Source: Linnemannia elongata (taxonomy: Eukaryota > Mortierellomycota > Mortierellomycetes > Mortierellales > Mortierellaceae). Taken from it: 64,000 nt of DNA. This document shows positions 43,501-54,050 of this stretch, piece after piece (the first letter of the stretch is position 1; each line of letters begins with the position of its first letter). Under the pieces are notes generated by a model. The model worked only from the letters and a program-made list of their open reading frames with translations, was not told where the DNA came from and made no database searches. The translations under genes were made by a program, and so were the position numbers. Location: NCBI GenBank assembly GCA_036320915.1, contig JAXBDG010000019.1, positions 806,001-870,000 of the forward strand. The letters run 5' to 3'.

Positions 43501-46500
43501 TCAGCGTTAGCTTTGAAGGAGAAGCTGAGGATCGCAGAGGAGGAAGTCCAGCAGATGAACCAGCAACGGCAGGAGTACGAGGCCAAGATCGAGAGCCTTT
43601 CAGCAGCAGAGACAAAGTCGGACGAGCTGCTGGCCGAAAAGGCGCTGATGGAGGAGAGGTTGCAGCAGGCCCAGGAGGATCTCGCCGCCAAACTGGAAGA
43701 GCAGCGCGAAAAGTATGAAGAAAAGATGAAGCGAATGTCCTTGATGAGCCTGGCCAGTCGGTCATTGGACGAATCAAAACTCAAGGGGGACTTGTTGCCG
43801 CTGTACTCGGACCTTGAGCTGGATTTGATCTACAAGACCCTGGGACGTTGGAAGCAACACCGAAAGATCCAGATGGCAGAGACGATCCTGACCAATGCCG
43901 TGATGATCAAGGAAGCCAATATTATTAGCCGGGAACTCTCAAAGCAAGTCGTCTACCAGTTCACCATCATCGAATCCGGACCATTGGCGAACCCGAGCTC
44001 AGCCTTGGAGAGCACGTCAGGACTATCAGAGTTTCACAGCGACGAGGACACTGAGCTCTATACCCTCAAGAGACCCTGCGTCGGTGTCAAGGTCATCGAC
44101 AACAAGCACAACTCGATCTACATCTGGTCGCTCGACAAACTGAAGGTCCGTCTGCACAAGATGCGCAATCTCTACAACTTTGTGGATCGACCCCAGTACA
44201 GGAAGCACTTCAACATGGAGGACCCCTTTTACGAGTCGCCTGCTCCTCGGTACACGTTCATTGGAAGTGCATCGACAATGTTACAGAGTCTCTTGCATAA
44301 CAAGTTCAAGGAATCTGTGGTGCCCATCATCTGCAGGACAACCGGACAGACTATGGGCCGTGCACGGATAGCACTCACGCCCTTGAGCCACAATGGTGCC
44401 CGAAGTCCCGCTGCACATGCAATGTCACCAACCTCGCCCTTTCCTCGGACCAATGGGCACAGCCTGACCGGGAGACTTGGCGGACAGCAATCACCGCCGC
44501 AAGGATCGTCATCTGAACCTGGAGTGCCAGAGGATGAGGATGAGGAGGTGAAGGAAGGCGACCAGCTCCTGTTCGAGATTTCGCTTGTGGCAGTAGAGGG
44601 ACTCTCTGAGCAGCAATATACCCAAGTCCACGCCCAGTTCAGGCTATCTAATCTTACAGGAGCGAGCCTTATCAAGCCAAATGGATCCCCTCTGGCCCCC
44701 ACCCCAGGAGACAAGGTGTTTGCAACGGACGCTGTCAGCGGATTTGAGGACGAGCCCATCTTTTTCGGGTTCTCTCAGACGCTCTCCATGATGGTGACCG
44801 AGCCTATTCTTGACGTTTTGAGGCACGGATCCTTGCACTTTGAGTTCTTTGGAGAGGCCAAGACGACGACGCTAGCAAGCTGGGAGAAGTGGGACCGGGA
44901 CCAAGAGGATCTTCACCAAGGACCTGTAGCTCCAGTGCAAGCAGCCGTGACCAACGGAAACGGCACGGTCGGGCGATCACGAGGACCTTTCGCTGGCAAC
45001 TCTGCAGGGAATCTGGGCGAGCGAATGTCGGAGGATGAGCTGATGATGGAGGAGCATCATGATGTTTTGGCGCATGTTCAAGTTTGTGAGCTGGCGCCCT
45101 CGGGAGAATATGTCCCTGTTCAGGTGTTTTCCAATTCGACGATCGATTCTGGCTCGTTCCAGTTACGGCAGGGTCTGCAGCGGAGGATTGTCCTGGCATT
45201 GTCACATACTTCGGGCAGGCAATTCCCGTGGCATCGGGTGTCCAAGATCCAGGTGGGTCGCGTGCGTTTGTTGGACAACAAGGGTCGTATTACAGAGTCT
45301 CAACCTCGCGAGGATGTGACGCTCAGTCTTGTACCGGGACAGAAAGTCGAATACCCGACAGATGGAACCAGTCTCTTGTCTGTTCAGGCCTCTTGGGACA
45401 GTACATTGCACGAATCCTTGTTCCTGAACAGGGTGACGGGAGCGAACATGCGAGTTTTGTTTACGTTGACGTGGTTTGTTGAGGCTGAGCGGTGTATGGA
45501 TCCAGTATGCTTCCGGATGGACATTGCGGCTCAAATTCAGGATCGGGAAGCAAGGACGAGTGTACCGGCGCATTCACCCTATCGACTGATGTCGTCACTC
45601 TCGTTCCTAGCTGGAGGCGGATCTAGCAAGGTGGTAAAGAAGAAAGCGAGTGGGCTGTTCCTGTTGAGCCTGCGCCCAATTGTGGCCAAGAAGGCCTCGG
45701 AATTGTGGAGGATGAACACGGCGACAAAGTATGTCAGGGGTGAGGAGTTTTTGGCAGGTGTCTGGAGGCCTCGAGGTGTGTCATTGGTCAATGGATTCAG
45801 AGCGACGAGGGAGGAGATTCAGAAGCGGGAGAATGTGGAAAGGACTCGGCAGTGGTTGCAGCTGAAGGAGAAGCGGAGAGGTGTCTTACCTTGGGACTCG
45901 GCCTCGATGTCGACAGTGTCGTCCTCTGGAGTCACGAATAGCTCTTCAACTGCGACAACTGCGCACACGCAAGAATCTGAACGGAGTGGATCAGAATCTA
46001 GTGCTCAGGAACCTGGCGCGCTGGATGACAAGAGCCGGAAGTTGTTGCAGAAGGCGATTGACCTATGGCGCTACAAGCCCATCTCTCTCGACGAGGTTGT
46101 GATCAGTCAGGATCCGCCATCGTTGGATACTGATAATCCTGAGGTCATTAAGCAGCCCCGTCCTTCACCTCGACTCCAGTCCGAGGTCAAATTGATCACC
46201 AAGAGGTACGTCTTTGTTCTAGGGTCTTTTTTTTGTGCGTATATATTTGTGTTACCATCCATGGTAAAAACATACCGATTGACTTGATGTCCACTCTCTC
46301 TTGCAACAAATAACAGCGACAACATTTCCAAGAAAGGGTACTTGTTCTACCCAGAAAACCGAGATGAAACCTGGGTTAAGCGGTGGTTCGTGATCCGGCG
46401 GCCATACATGTACATCTATGCCCAGTCTAACGAGGCCGACGAACTCGGCGTGGTCAACCTGACCCATGTCCGTGTCGATCACCAAAAGGATCTCGAAAAT

Positions 46501-46751
46501 ATGCTCAACGTACGTTCTTTTTCACTACCGCTTCTGTTTTCTGTGGTTGCGGTGAAATGATTTATGTGGCCTCAGTCAGTTAACCCGCTCCCTTCTATTT
46601 GGTATTTCTGACTTTCTAGCGCCAACATGTGTTTGCGATCTACACGACGAGCAATGCATACTTGATGCAGGCCCCTACCCGCGACGAGATGTGTTCGTGG
46701 CTCAATCACCTTGACCAGTTCTTTGACCTCTCCCAGATCCCTCCTTCATAA
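40574..46751 (+). CDS. Kinesin-3 motor (KIF1/Unc104 type) with FHA and PH domains
   Basis: Model: join(40574..40631, 40731..40970, 41106..41140, 41320..41595, 41696..41826, 41944..42142, 42235..46205, 46317..46509, 46620..46751), 1744 residues. The motor domain (1-370) has GQTGSGKS (101-108), NETSSRSH and DLAGSE (switch I and II), and a Lys-rich loop 12 (KKGSKK), the class-3 K-loop that raises microtubule affinity. Then come a neck coil, an FHA domain (about 490-580, with GKTQVGR and DEHCYF), a Glu/Gln-rich coiled coil (about 740-830), the KIF1B and DUF3694-like regions, and a C-terminal PH domain (about 1640-1740: [20 protein letters not shown], final Trp helix). Family members carry vesicles and early endosomes toward microtubule plus ends, and the PH domain binds phosphoinositides. 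It is convergent with ELP2, 237 bp apart. Confidence 0.95.
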
Positions 46752-46988
46752 ACTTTGTTTTTCTATTTTTCTTTTTACTCACTTATTATTAATTTACTTT
46801 GTTTTTTGTCCCCTCCTTTTTTCCCCCCCTTTTACCCACTTCGTCCACTCCAAAATATGACCCTCCCTCCTTTTCTCATTCAAAAACATAAAAAAAAAAC
46901 TACCATGATAGATGGGAATAGAGATAACGCTAATAAATACGCTTTACCAGGATGTGTCTAATAGTGATGGAAGTTTTATTGTGTTTCT
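46752..46988. other. Short convergent intergenic spacer
   Basis: T-rich then A-rich, 237 bp between the two stop codons. It likely holds both polyadenylation regions. Confidence 0.6.
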
Positions 46989-49900
46989 TTACTTGAGGGT
47001 AATGTTAAAGAGCCGCACAGAGTGATCAACGCCACAGGAGGCCAGCTGCCATTGAGGAGTGTCGCCCTTTGTCACGCGCCACGACAGGCCGTTCACCGTA
47101 CCTACATGCGTCAACCTGTTATGTAAATAAAGAAGGTCATCATTAGTAAAAAAAAGGGGGGGTGTAATAAAACAACAACAAAGCAGCATCAAGTTACAAA
47201 CAAACGAAATCTTCAAAAAAAAAGAAAAAACTTACTCGCGCGAGATCTCTCCAAGAGCGACCCAAGTCTCGGGTTGAGCAGCATCGCACCTGAACAAGAA
47301 TACCCGTCCATCCTCCAGCCCAGCCGCTAACACATGCTCCTCCCCTCTACCCTCCAACTTTGGCGCAAACTCAACAGCCGTAACAGCTTCGGGCAACTTG
47401 ATGGTCGCGATGGCGGTCCAGGGAGAACCGGCGGCACGGGTCTCAGATGCAGATTTCCACACCTTGATGGTCTTGTCACGGGAGCCGGTGGCGAAAAGGG
47501 AGTCGTCGTGGGACCAGGAGCAGTCCCAAAGGATGCGGGCGTGTGCCTTGTTGCTCGCTACCAACTTGTATGGGTCTGCCGCTACATTTTGGTACCATAA
47601 AATAATAATGCAGGATGTTAATAATTTGATGCTCTTACAGATTCCATAGAGCAAAGCAAATCAACGAGACACAAAAAAAAAATCAACCACACATCCAGCT
47701 CCTGGAACTCACCCTCAGGATCTTCGAGGCGCTCAAACAAGGACCAAAGTCGATCACGCGAAATACTCAGCAAGAACCGATCATCATGCGAGAACTTGAC
47801 CTTAGTCACCGTCAGCGTATGCGACGTCAAGGGATTAGGCGTCTGCTTCCATCCCTTCTTAATATCAAAAAGCCTCACCCCCGCTTGATCCGGTGTATGA
47901 GCCTTGCATGCAGAAGCGACCCACCGATGATCGTGAGACCCATCGACACACATGAGCTCATACCCATGTCCAAACAACTTCTCGACCTCGGGCCACAAGG
48001 TATGTTGCAACAAGTGCTCTTCGAATGGAGGCTGGCTCATGGTCTCAATTAGCGAAGTAGGCGTAGCACCGGTAGAGACAAAAGCCTGCTGGGAGAGGTA
48101 TTCTTCCGATTCCTGGGCCTCAACCATTGCCGAGATATCGCCTTCAAACACCGCCTTATTCGACAACCCCAGCGCCGGCAAATTAGCCCCCACCGGTCTC
48201 TCACTCTCCTCCGCCAGGATACTATCATCACCACTCAACTGCGCCAAAGACCGAACGAACGTCTGTGGGGCATCAAAGACTCTCAAAACCTTCTCATCCG
48301 AGCCACTCACAAAAGTCCATTTATCGGTAAAGGCAATACACTGGGCGTCGTATCCATGGATCTGAGGGCGAGCAATCTCGTGCCATGTGGAGACGGGCGT
48401 TCCTGTGACGGTGTCGGTGTGGCGCCAGGGTGAGTAGAGACGGGCGGTTTGGTCGAGCGAGACGGAGATTAGGTAAGAGTGTGTGGGGTCCCAGGTTAGG
48501 TCCTGAACTGAGGCGTAGTGTCCACTCGCCGGCACCTGTGGCACCCACTTATCTATTATCATCCATGAATTAAAATGTCATGTTAATCAGTGGATAATTG
48601 CGAGCGTACAAAATTGCTTAAGGCATTATCCCACTAGAGCTTACCTCCAATCTCATTGCCTTCGTTCTTCCAAATATGAAAAGCACCATTATACCCATAC
48701 GCCAGAATCCACCGTCCATCGGGCCCAAAAAGTCCTCCATAGAACCCAATCGTGTTTCCACCAACCTCACCGACCTGGGTATTATTAACCCACACACCCG
48801 TTGACTCGTCAGGGCGCCAGATCATCATACTCTTATCAGTCGACGCTGAAAGGAGGCACATGGGCTGGTGGTAGATACCGTTTTGCAAGGTTGCAGGTTG
48901 CCAGTTGATGGTGTAGACCCAGTCGTCGTGGCCTAGGAGAAGGGCTTCAAAGATGACCGAAAAGCGTTTTGTGGTTGATGTCGGTGTATCCATTGCGACT
49001 TCGATGATATGTGCCTTTGTGCTCAACTGTGTTCCCGACTTTGACCTATAATAATCCATTCATAACATAAGTAAATCATGGTTAGGAAACTGCTGGTTTT
49101 TTTTTTCTTGAGCCATCGAAGTTCCGCGTAACATCCACCAAGATACTAAAAACGAAACCACTAAAAACGTACATCTCTTCAAGACTCTTCAGCATATCTT
49201 GGGTCAACGCAGCGTCAGACCCAGCCTGGACGGTAGCATCCTCCGCAGACACCTGCTCTGGTGAATCCGCAACAGCAGATATCCTCCAGATACGAATGTA
49301 CTTGTCCTGAGATCCCGAAGCCAATAAGAGATCGCCATCTTGCAATGTGTGATGGTGCGAGGTGTTCTTTCCGTCAGCTTCCTTTTGCTGCTGCTTGGTA
49401 TCATCGTCTGTTGAGTCCTTAGTGAATGTTGCGAAATCCAGAGAGCGGACCCAGTTGTCGTGTCCCTGCAGCGACAACACCTTGTCAAACTGGATTCAGA
49501 AATAACAACATAAATAATCGTTAGTCAGCAACACACCAGCTCCAAGTCGTTTAACAAGGTTGAAGAGGAGATGAACGCACCTGCTTGGATTGCATGACGT
49601 AGATGCTGATCCTGTTGTCTGTGCTGCCGACGGCCATGACAGGGACAGAAGTGTTGGGCAGGAAAGAGATAGCAATTGACTGGGCGTACTTCTTGCCCAC
49701 CTGAATCGTCTGTATGCACTCTACTTTGTCTATCGCACAAGAAAGGGATAGCAAACAAAAAAATGTCAGCACCTTATGTCCTTGGTTACGCCCCCGCCTC
49801 CTCTGCACCAAAAATGACTCACTACATGCCAATTATTCGTCTTACCTGTAACTTCGTCAACCTCAGTACGCTCCCAGACCTTAATTGTCCCATCCCCAGA

Positions 49901-50490
49901 CCCCGTCGCAAACAGATCCTTCTGCTCCGGAATACTCCTGGCTCTCACAGCCCCAATAGTAACCACTGATCCAGTATGACCCTCCAACACCGCAGAGCAC
50001 ACCCACTTGTCTTCTTTCTCTCCTGCTCCTGCGGACTTTTTCTTCCAGACACGAGCGGTCTTGTCAGCAGATCCAGAGACGATAGCGACATTTTTTTGTG
50101 CGAGTTCGTGGCCACGGTTGAGAAATGCGACACAGTTGACGCGGTTTGTATGTCCCTGCAGTGTTGCTCTTACGCCTCTCCTTGCTGAGTCCTGTTATGC
50201 CCGTTTGTTGTCATTATTGTTGTAGGTTGTAGTGTTGATTCGAATGATACAAATGATTTGAATAAGAGGGAGAAAAAAACTGTTAGCGGGCAATCCTACA
50301 GAATGATCGACTGCGGCTCTTTTATCTGCCTTCCTTCTCAAAAGAAAAAAAATCTGGCGAAGTGTACCATAGGGTAGTAAAGAGCGACGGAGTGATGGGC
50401 TCCAAAGGTGGCGAGTCCGTCAGCACCCCAGGCGAGTGCCTGAGTAAGCCTGTTGCATCCGACACTGATGTGTTCCTGAGTAGCCTCCAT
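46989..50490 (-). CDS. ELP2: Elongator complex subunit 2 (WD40 protein)
   Basis: Model: complement(join(46989..47115, 47236..47581, 47713..48552, 48645..49045, 49173..49489, 49581..49729, 49846..50191, 50368..50490)), 882 residues. The N-terminus reads ISVGCNRLTQALAWG, the ELP2 signature, followed by at least eleven WD-like repeats, for example GHTNRVNCVAF...SGSADKTARVW, GHDNWVRSLDF...SGSQDKYIRIW, GHDDWVYTINW, KAHARILWDCSWSHDD...TGSRDKTIKVW. This fits two seven-bladed propellers. ELP2 scaffolds ELP1-ELP3 in Elongator, which makes the cm5U/mcm5U-type modification of wobble uridine in tRNA. It is slightly longer than the yeast (about 788) and human (about 826) proteins owing to Ser/Glu/Gln-rich loops. 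The start codon is the first Met after a leader; all seven introns are frame-consistent. Confidence 0.93.
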
Positions 50491-50966
50491 GTCAAAGTCA
50501 AGTTGTTTTGAACGAATGGAAACGAAGGAGAGTAAAAAGTGTGAATGTGTGGATGGACGAGTTTGAGTTGTGAGAAAAAGAGGTCTAAACATAAACAGAA
50601 TTGTGACTTCGAAACGCGCCTCGGTCGGTTGTCTCCTATTTTGAAGACGAGAAGAGGGGAGAAATTTAGAACGCGACACGCGAACATTGCTTGCACACTT
50701 TTATGCAGACAGGGCGCGTCCTAGACCAATGCACCGTAGTATCATGCCCAGGTAGTGCTTTACAGTGATACTGTCTCCTCTTCGTTTGCATTTGCTGATC
50801 TACTGTCAAGATCATCTGTTAAGGGTGGCAAGGTTGATCTTCAAAGTATCACACTTCTTTTTTTCTCATCTCCACTCATTCGTTGATTTCCTTCTCTTCA
50901 ATTCACCACAAAGAAAACACCGGCAGCACCAACTCCACCAACAAGAGCAGCGACGAAAAAACCACG
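50491..50966. promoter_or_regulatory. Divergent intergenic region between ELP2 and the 50967 gene
   Basis: 476 bp between divergent start codons. Pyrimidine-rich near 50855-50900. No distinct box is recognised. Confidence 0.4.
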
Positions 50967-51979
50967 ATGGGCAAAATCAGTGGAACCACCACAGGAAATT
51001 CCTCGAATCTTGGTGCCTTTAGCATCTCCGGGAGCAGCCTTGCGTCCCAAACCATCCCCATCCCCATTCCCAAGGTTTGTTGTCGCCTCTGTCGTTCTCT
51101 TCAGCAGTATTGTTTCTTTTTCCGGCACGGTGGACTGACTATCATTTAAACTCATCCTATCTCCGCTTCAATAGCCCCCTGTACCCGAAGTTGCCGCGAT
51201 GCCGCCTAACAGGTCCCCCGCTAAGATCCTGAACAAAATCCGATCCAACTCCTCGACTACTCAGCCCAAACCACAGAAACAAGCACGCGACTGCGTTGAA
51301 GAGTTCGTCAACAGAGCCGATAGCCTTAAAAATGCTGTTATGGCACTCCCCAAGGTCCAGCAGATATTGGGTAATTTGCCTGACCCTATTATTGTCATGA
51401 TCAACTCAAGCAGATCCTTGCATAAGCATAACGTGAACACTGAAAGATGATCTGTTGCCATGTCATCTGTCCCGTTCGTCGCCTGCGCTGATGCGCATAG
51501 CTGCCTCCAAGAGGACTAGGACAACTACATCCATTGCGCCTACCGACTCGATACAGATTCCCGGTCACCCCAAGCCTAAGATGCTTACTGCCAAGGCCAA
51601 GAAACGCAAGCAGGCAAAGAACCAAACCAGCGGCAATGAATCCCTTCCCACCACGTTCACGTCTGTCAACAACATAAACTCCGCCGCTCAGACCAAGTCT
51701 ATTGCACCTATTGCGTCTACCAACCTTACTACACCTGCTATGCCTATTACGCCTACTACGGCTGCCAAACCCATCGATCCTCCTCCCAAAACCAAATCTG
51801 AACCCAAGACAGCAGACTCATCCAAAAGCACAGCTGGTTCCAAGATGTTCAGCCTTACCAAGAACAAGGTTGAATCCAGCACTTCCACTCCCGCCAATTG
51901 TACTCCTGGATTCAGGATCACCACCTTTGCAAAGAGTGCACCTGGCCCAAAACCATCCAAGCCCATCTGGAGGACCTAA
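50967..51979 (+). CDS. Low-complexity protein of unknown function, gene model uncertain
   Basis: Preferred model: join(50967..51074, 51175..51370, 51501..51979), 260 residues, with GTTTGT and GTAATT donors and ATAG acceptors; the frame is kept. The first exon is Ser/Gly/Thr-rich (MGKISGTTT...). The second holds the only non-repetitive part, RSPAKILNKIRSN and CVEEFVNRADSLKNAVMALPKVQQIL, a possible helix. The third is Lys/Ser/Thr/Pro/Ala-rich with KAKKRKQAK, a nuclear-localisation-like cluster. Alternative: the second exon reads on to a TGA at 51448-51450, giving a 127-residue protein, and the third is separate. No family is recognised. Confidence 0.5.
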
Positions 51980-52645
51980 GCAAGCCAAGAGGGCGAATGG
52001 CTCCAAGTCATTTTGCCTTTTCCTTTTTGATTGATTGGCACTGATGTCTTTCCTTGTCATCTTGGTCTATTTCTTTCGCCGCTTTTTTTTTTTTGGCCAC
52101 TCAGAGTCTTTGATCTCCAAGCAACAAGGATCGCAGATGAATGGTACACCACGTCTTCCAGCAACAACCAACCCCACCACCACCCTTCAGTAAAGCTGGT
52201 GAAATTAAAACTGAGACTGCAAGCGAGGGGATGAAGTGAGAGATTTCTTATTTGAAGATAGTTTATTAGAGGGCGCCTCAGTCCATGTAGCACCCATTTC
52301 AGAAAACGGAGGCTTTAAAAAAACACGCGGATTTGTCTCTTCGCCCTCACAGATACTTTCCATGACTACCTCTCACTCTGTTCTAATTTTTTTCTTTTGG
52401 TTAATCAATGGCGAATATCTCCCGCAATCATTTTCCATTGAAAAACAGAACCCATTCCAGTCCATCAGTTACCCCGTTTGGTCGCAAGCATGCCGTGAAA
52501 AATTTTACTACCAAACATTCAATTTCGGTTTCACTATGGTTATGCGCACTTTACAAAGGCAGTACTGAGGTTGAGGTGTAGAAACAGGTTTAGAAACGAA
52601 ATAGTGCAATGGGTTTTTGCCCACCTCTTGACCATTTTATAATCA

Positions 52646-52683
<38 letters not shown>

Positions 52684-52973
52684 GAAAAAGGGAAAAAAAA
52701 CAAATGGAACAAGATGAAGGACTCTGCAAACAGAAATAGGACAATGATGGTCAAGCTGCCTTCATTCGCAGTTAAGAAGTCGTTACAATACACCAAGGTG
52801 AAAATGAAACCTCCCCAGAGTCTCTTGTTGGGACATTGCTTGCATTCAAAATCGTAAAGCATCGTTATCATACTTTGGAACAGCAAACATTTCCAGCATA
52901 AATAACTAGCAGGCTTCCTGTTGGCTAGCCTTGGTGCGATGTGATTTATTGCAAAGAGTGTACAAACACAAAG
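51980..52973. other. Intergenic
   Basis: Contains a 33-nt poly-T tract (52649-52681). A 110-codon plus-strand open frame (52236-52568) has mixed composition and no recognisable domain; it is not called as a gene. Confidence 0.4.
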
Positions 52974-54050
52974 TTAAACCCGGGGGACCTCGTGGGTGGC
53001 ACAGTGAATGCCTCCTCCTCCAACGGCAACGTAATCGATGTTGATGGACACGACCTTGCGGTTAGGAAAAGCCTTCTGCACAATGTCCTGCGCATTTTTA
53101 TCAGCTTCTTTGTCGCCAAACTCGGGCATGGCGATGCCTCCATTGGCAATATAGAAGTTGACGTATGACGTCAGACCACCGTTCTTGCAGTCAAGGCCGA
53201 TCTTCTTGCAGAGCTTGATGTCACTAGCAGGCAGCTGGCGAACCTTCTCCGGGTTGGGCTCTGGCAGCTCAATGATCTTCAAGCGGCGTCCTTTGGCGTC
53301 CGTGGCTTGCTTCAGGACCGACATGGCCTGGTTATACTGCCCGATCCAAACCTGGGACTCCTTATCATCGGCGGGAGCTGGAAAGGGGCGACTGACCATA
53401 ACGACACCAGGAGCAACAAAACGAGCAAGACTGTCAATGTGAGAGTCGGTGATGTCGTGGTCCTTGACACCCTTGACCCAGATGATCTTGCTGACACCGA
53501 GCTCGTCCTTGAAAACTTGATCGATCTCGTCGCGCGACATGCCAGGATTACGGTTCTTGTTGACGATGCTACTCTCAGTCATAAGCAGGGTGCCTTCTCC
53601 ATCGGTCTCGATCGATCCGCCTTCGAGAACGAGCTCGGAGCGATAACCAGTAAGGTTGAGGTAGTCGAGCACACTGGAAGCGACACGGCCATCATTCTTG
53701 TGGTACTGCTTGCCGCCCCAGCCGTTGAAGTTGTACTTCACACCGACCAGCTTCTTGTCATCGCTAAGGAACAAGGGGAGGGTGTCTCGAGCCCAGAGAT
53801 CGTCCACTGGCATGGGAACGATGACAATTTGGTCACTGCCAAGCATGGCCTTAGCTTGGTTGACCTGACTCGGAGGGGTGAGCATTTGAACAGGCTCAAA
53901 CTGGGAGATGGTCTTGGCAACGCGGGCAATATCCGACTGGACCTTGTTGTTAAGGGCTCCCCAGCCGGTAGGCCATGACATGAAGGTGGATTGGTGGAGA
54001 TCCCATTCGGGAGGGATTTGGACGTTGGGAGTACTGGTAGTTTGTCCCAT
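52974..54050 (-). CDS. Agmatine deiminase / peptidylarginine deiminase family (Porphyromonas-type) enzyme
   Basis: Single-exon, 358 residues, close to the family's usual 340-380. The penteinase-fold landmarks are present: PPEWDLHQSTFMSWP at the start, DDLWARDTLPLF (substrate carboxylate/guanidinium site), LEGGSIETDG, DITDSHIDSLARF (catalytic His and Asp) and the catalytic Cys350 in GGGGIHCATHEVP. The family converts agmatine to N-carbamoylputrescine plus ammonia, or deiminates peptidyl or free arginine; which applies is not clear from sequence alone. The N-terminus MGQTTS fits the N-myristoylation consensus (Gly2, Ser6), unusual for this enzyme. Lack of introns beside intron-rich neighbours, and the mainly bacterial spread of the family, leave transfer from bacteria open. 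Putrescine supply or nitrogen use is the inferred role. Confidence 0.88.
   Translation of the reverse strand: MGQTTSTPNVQIPPEWDLHQSTFMSWPTGWGALNNKVQSDIARVAKTISQFEPVQMLTPPSQVNQAKAMLGSDQIVIVPMPVDDLWARDTLPLFLSDDKKLVGVKYNFNGWGGKQYHKNDGRVASSVLDYLNLTGYRSELVLEGGSIETDGEGTLLMTESSIVNKNRNPGMSRDEIDQVFKDELGVSKIIWVKGVKDHDITDSHIDSLARFVAPGVVMVSRPFPAPADDKESQVWIGQYNQAMSVLKQATDAKGRRLKIIELPEPNPEKVRQLPASDIKLCKKIGLDCKNGGLTSYVNFYIANGGIAMPEFGDKEADKNAQDIVQKAFPNRKVVSINIDYVAVGGGGIHCATHEVPRV

Noticed and set aside
52236..52568. 110-codon plus-strand frame
   Set aside because: Mixed composition but no domain, no conserved motif, and it is followed by a poly-T tract; kept as intergenic.
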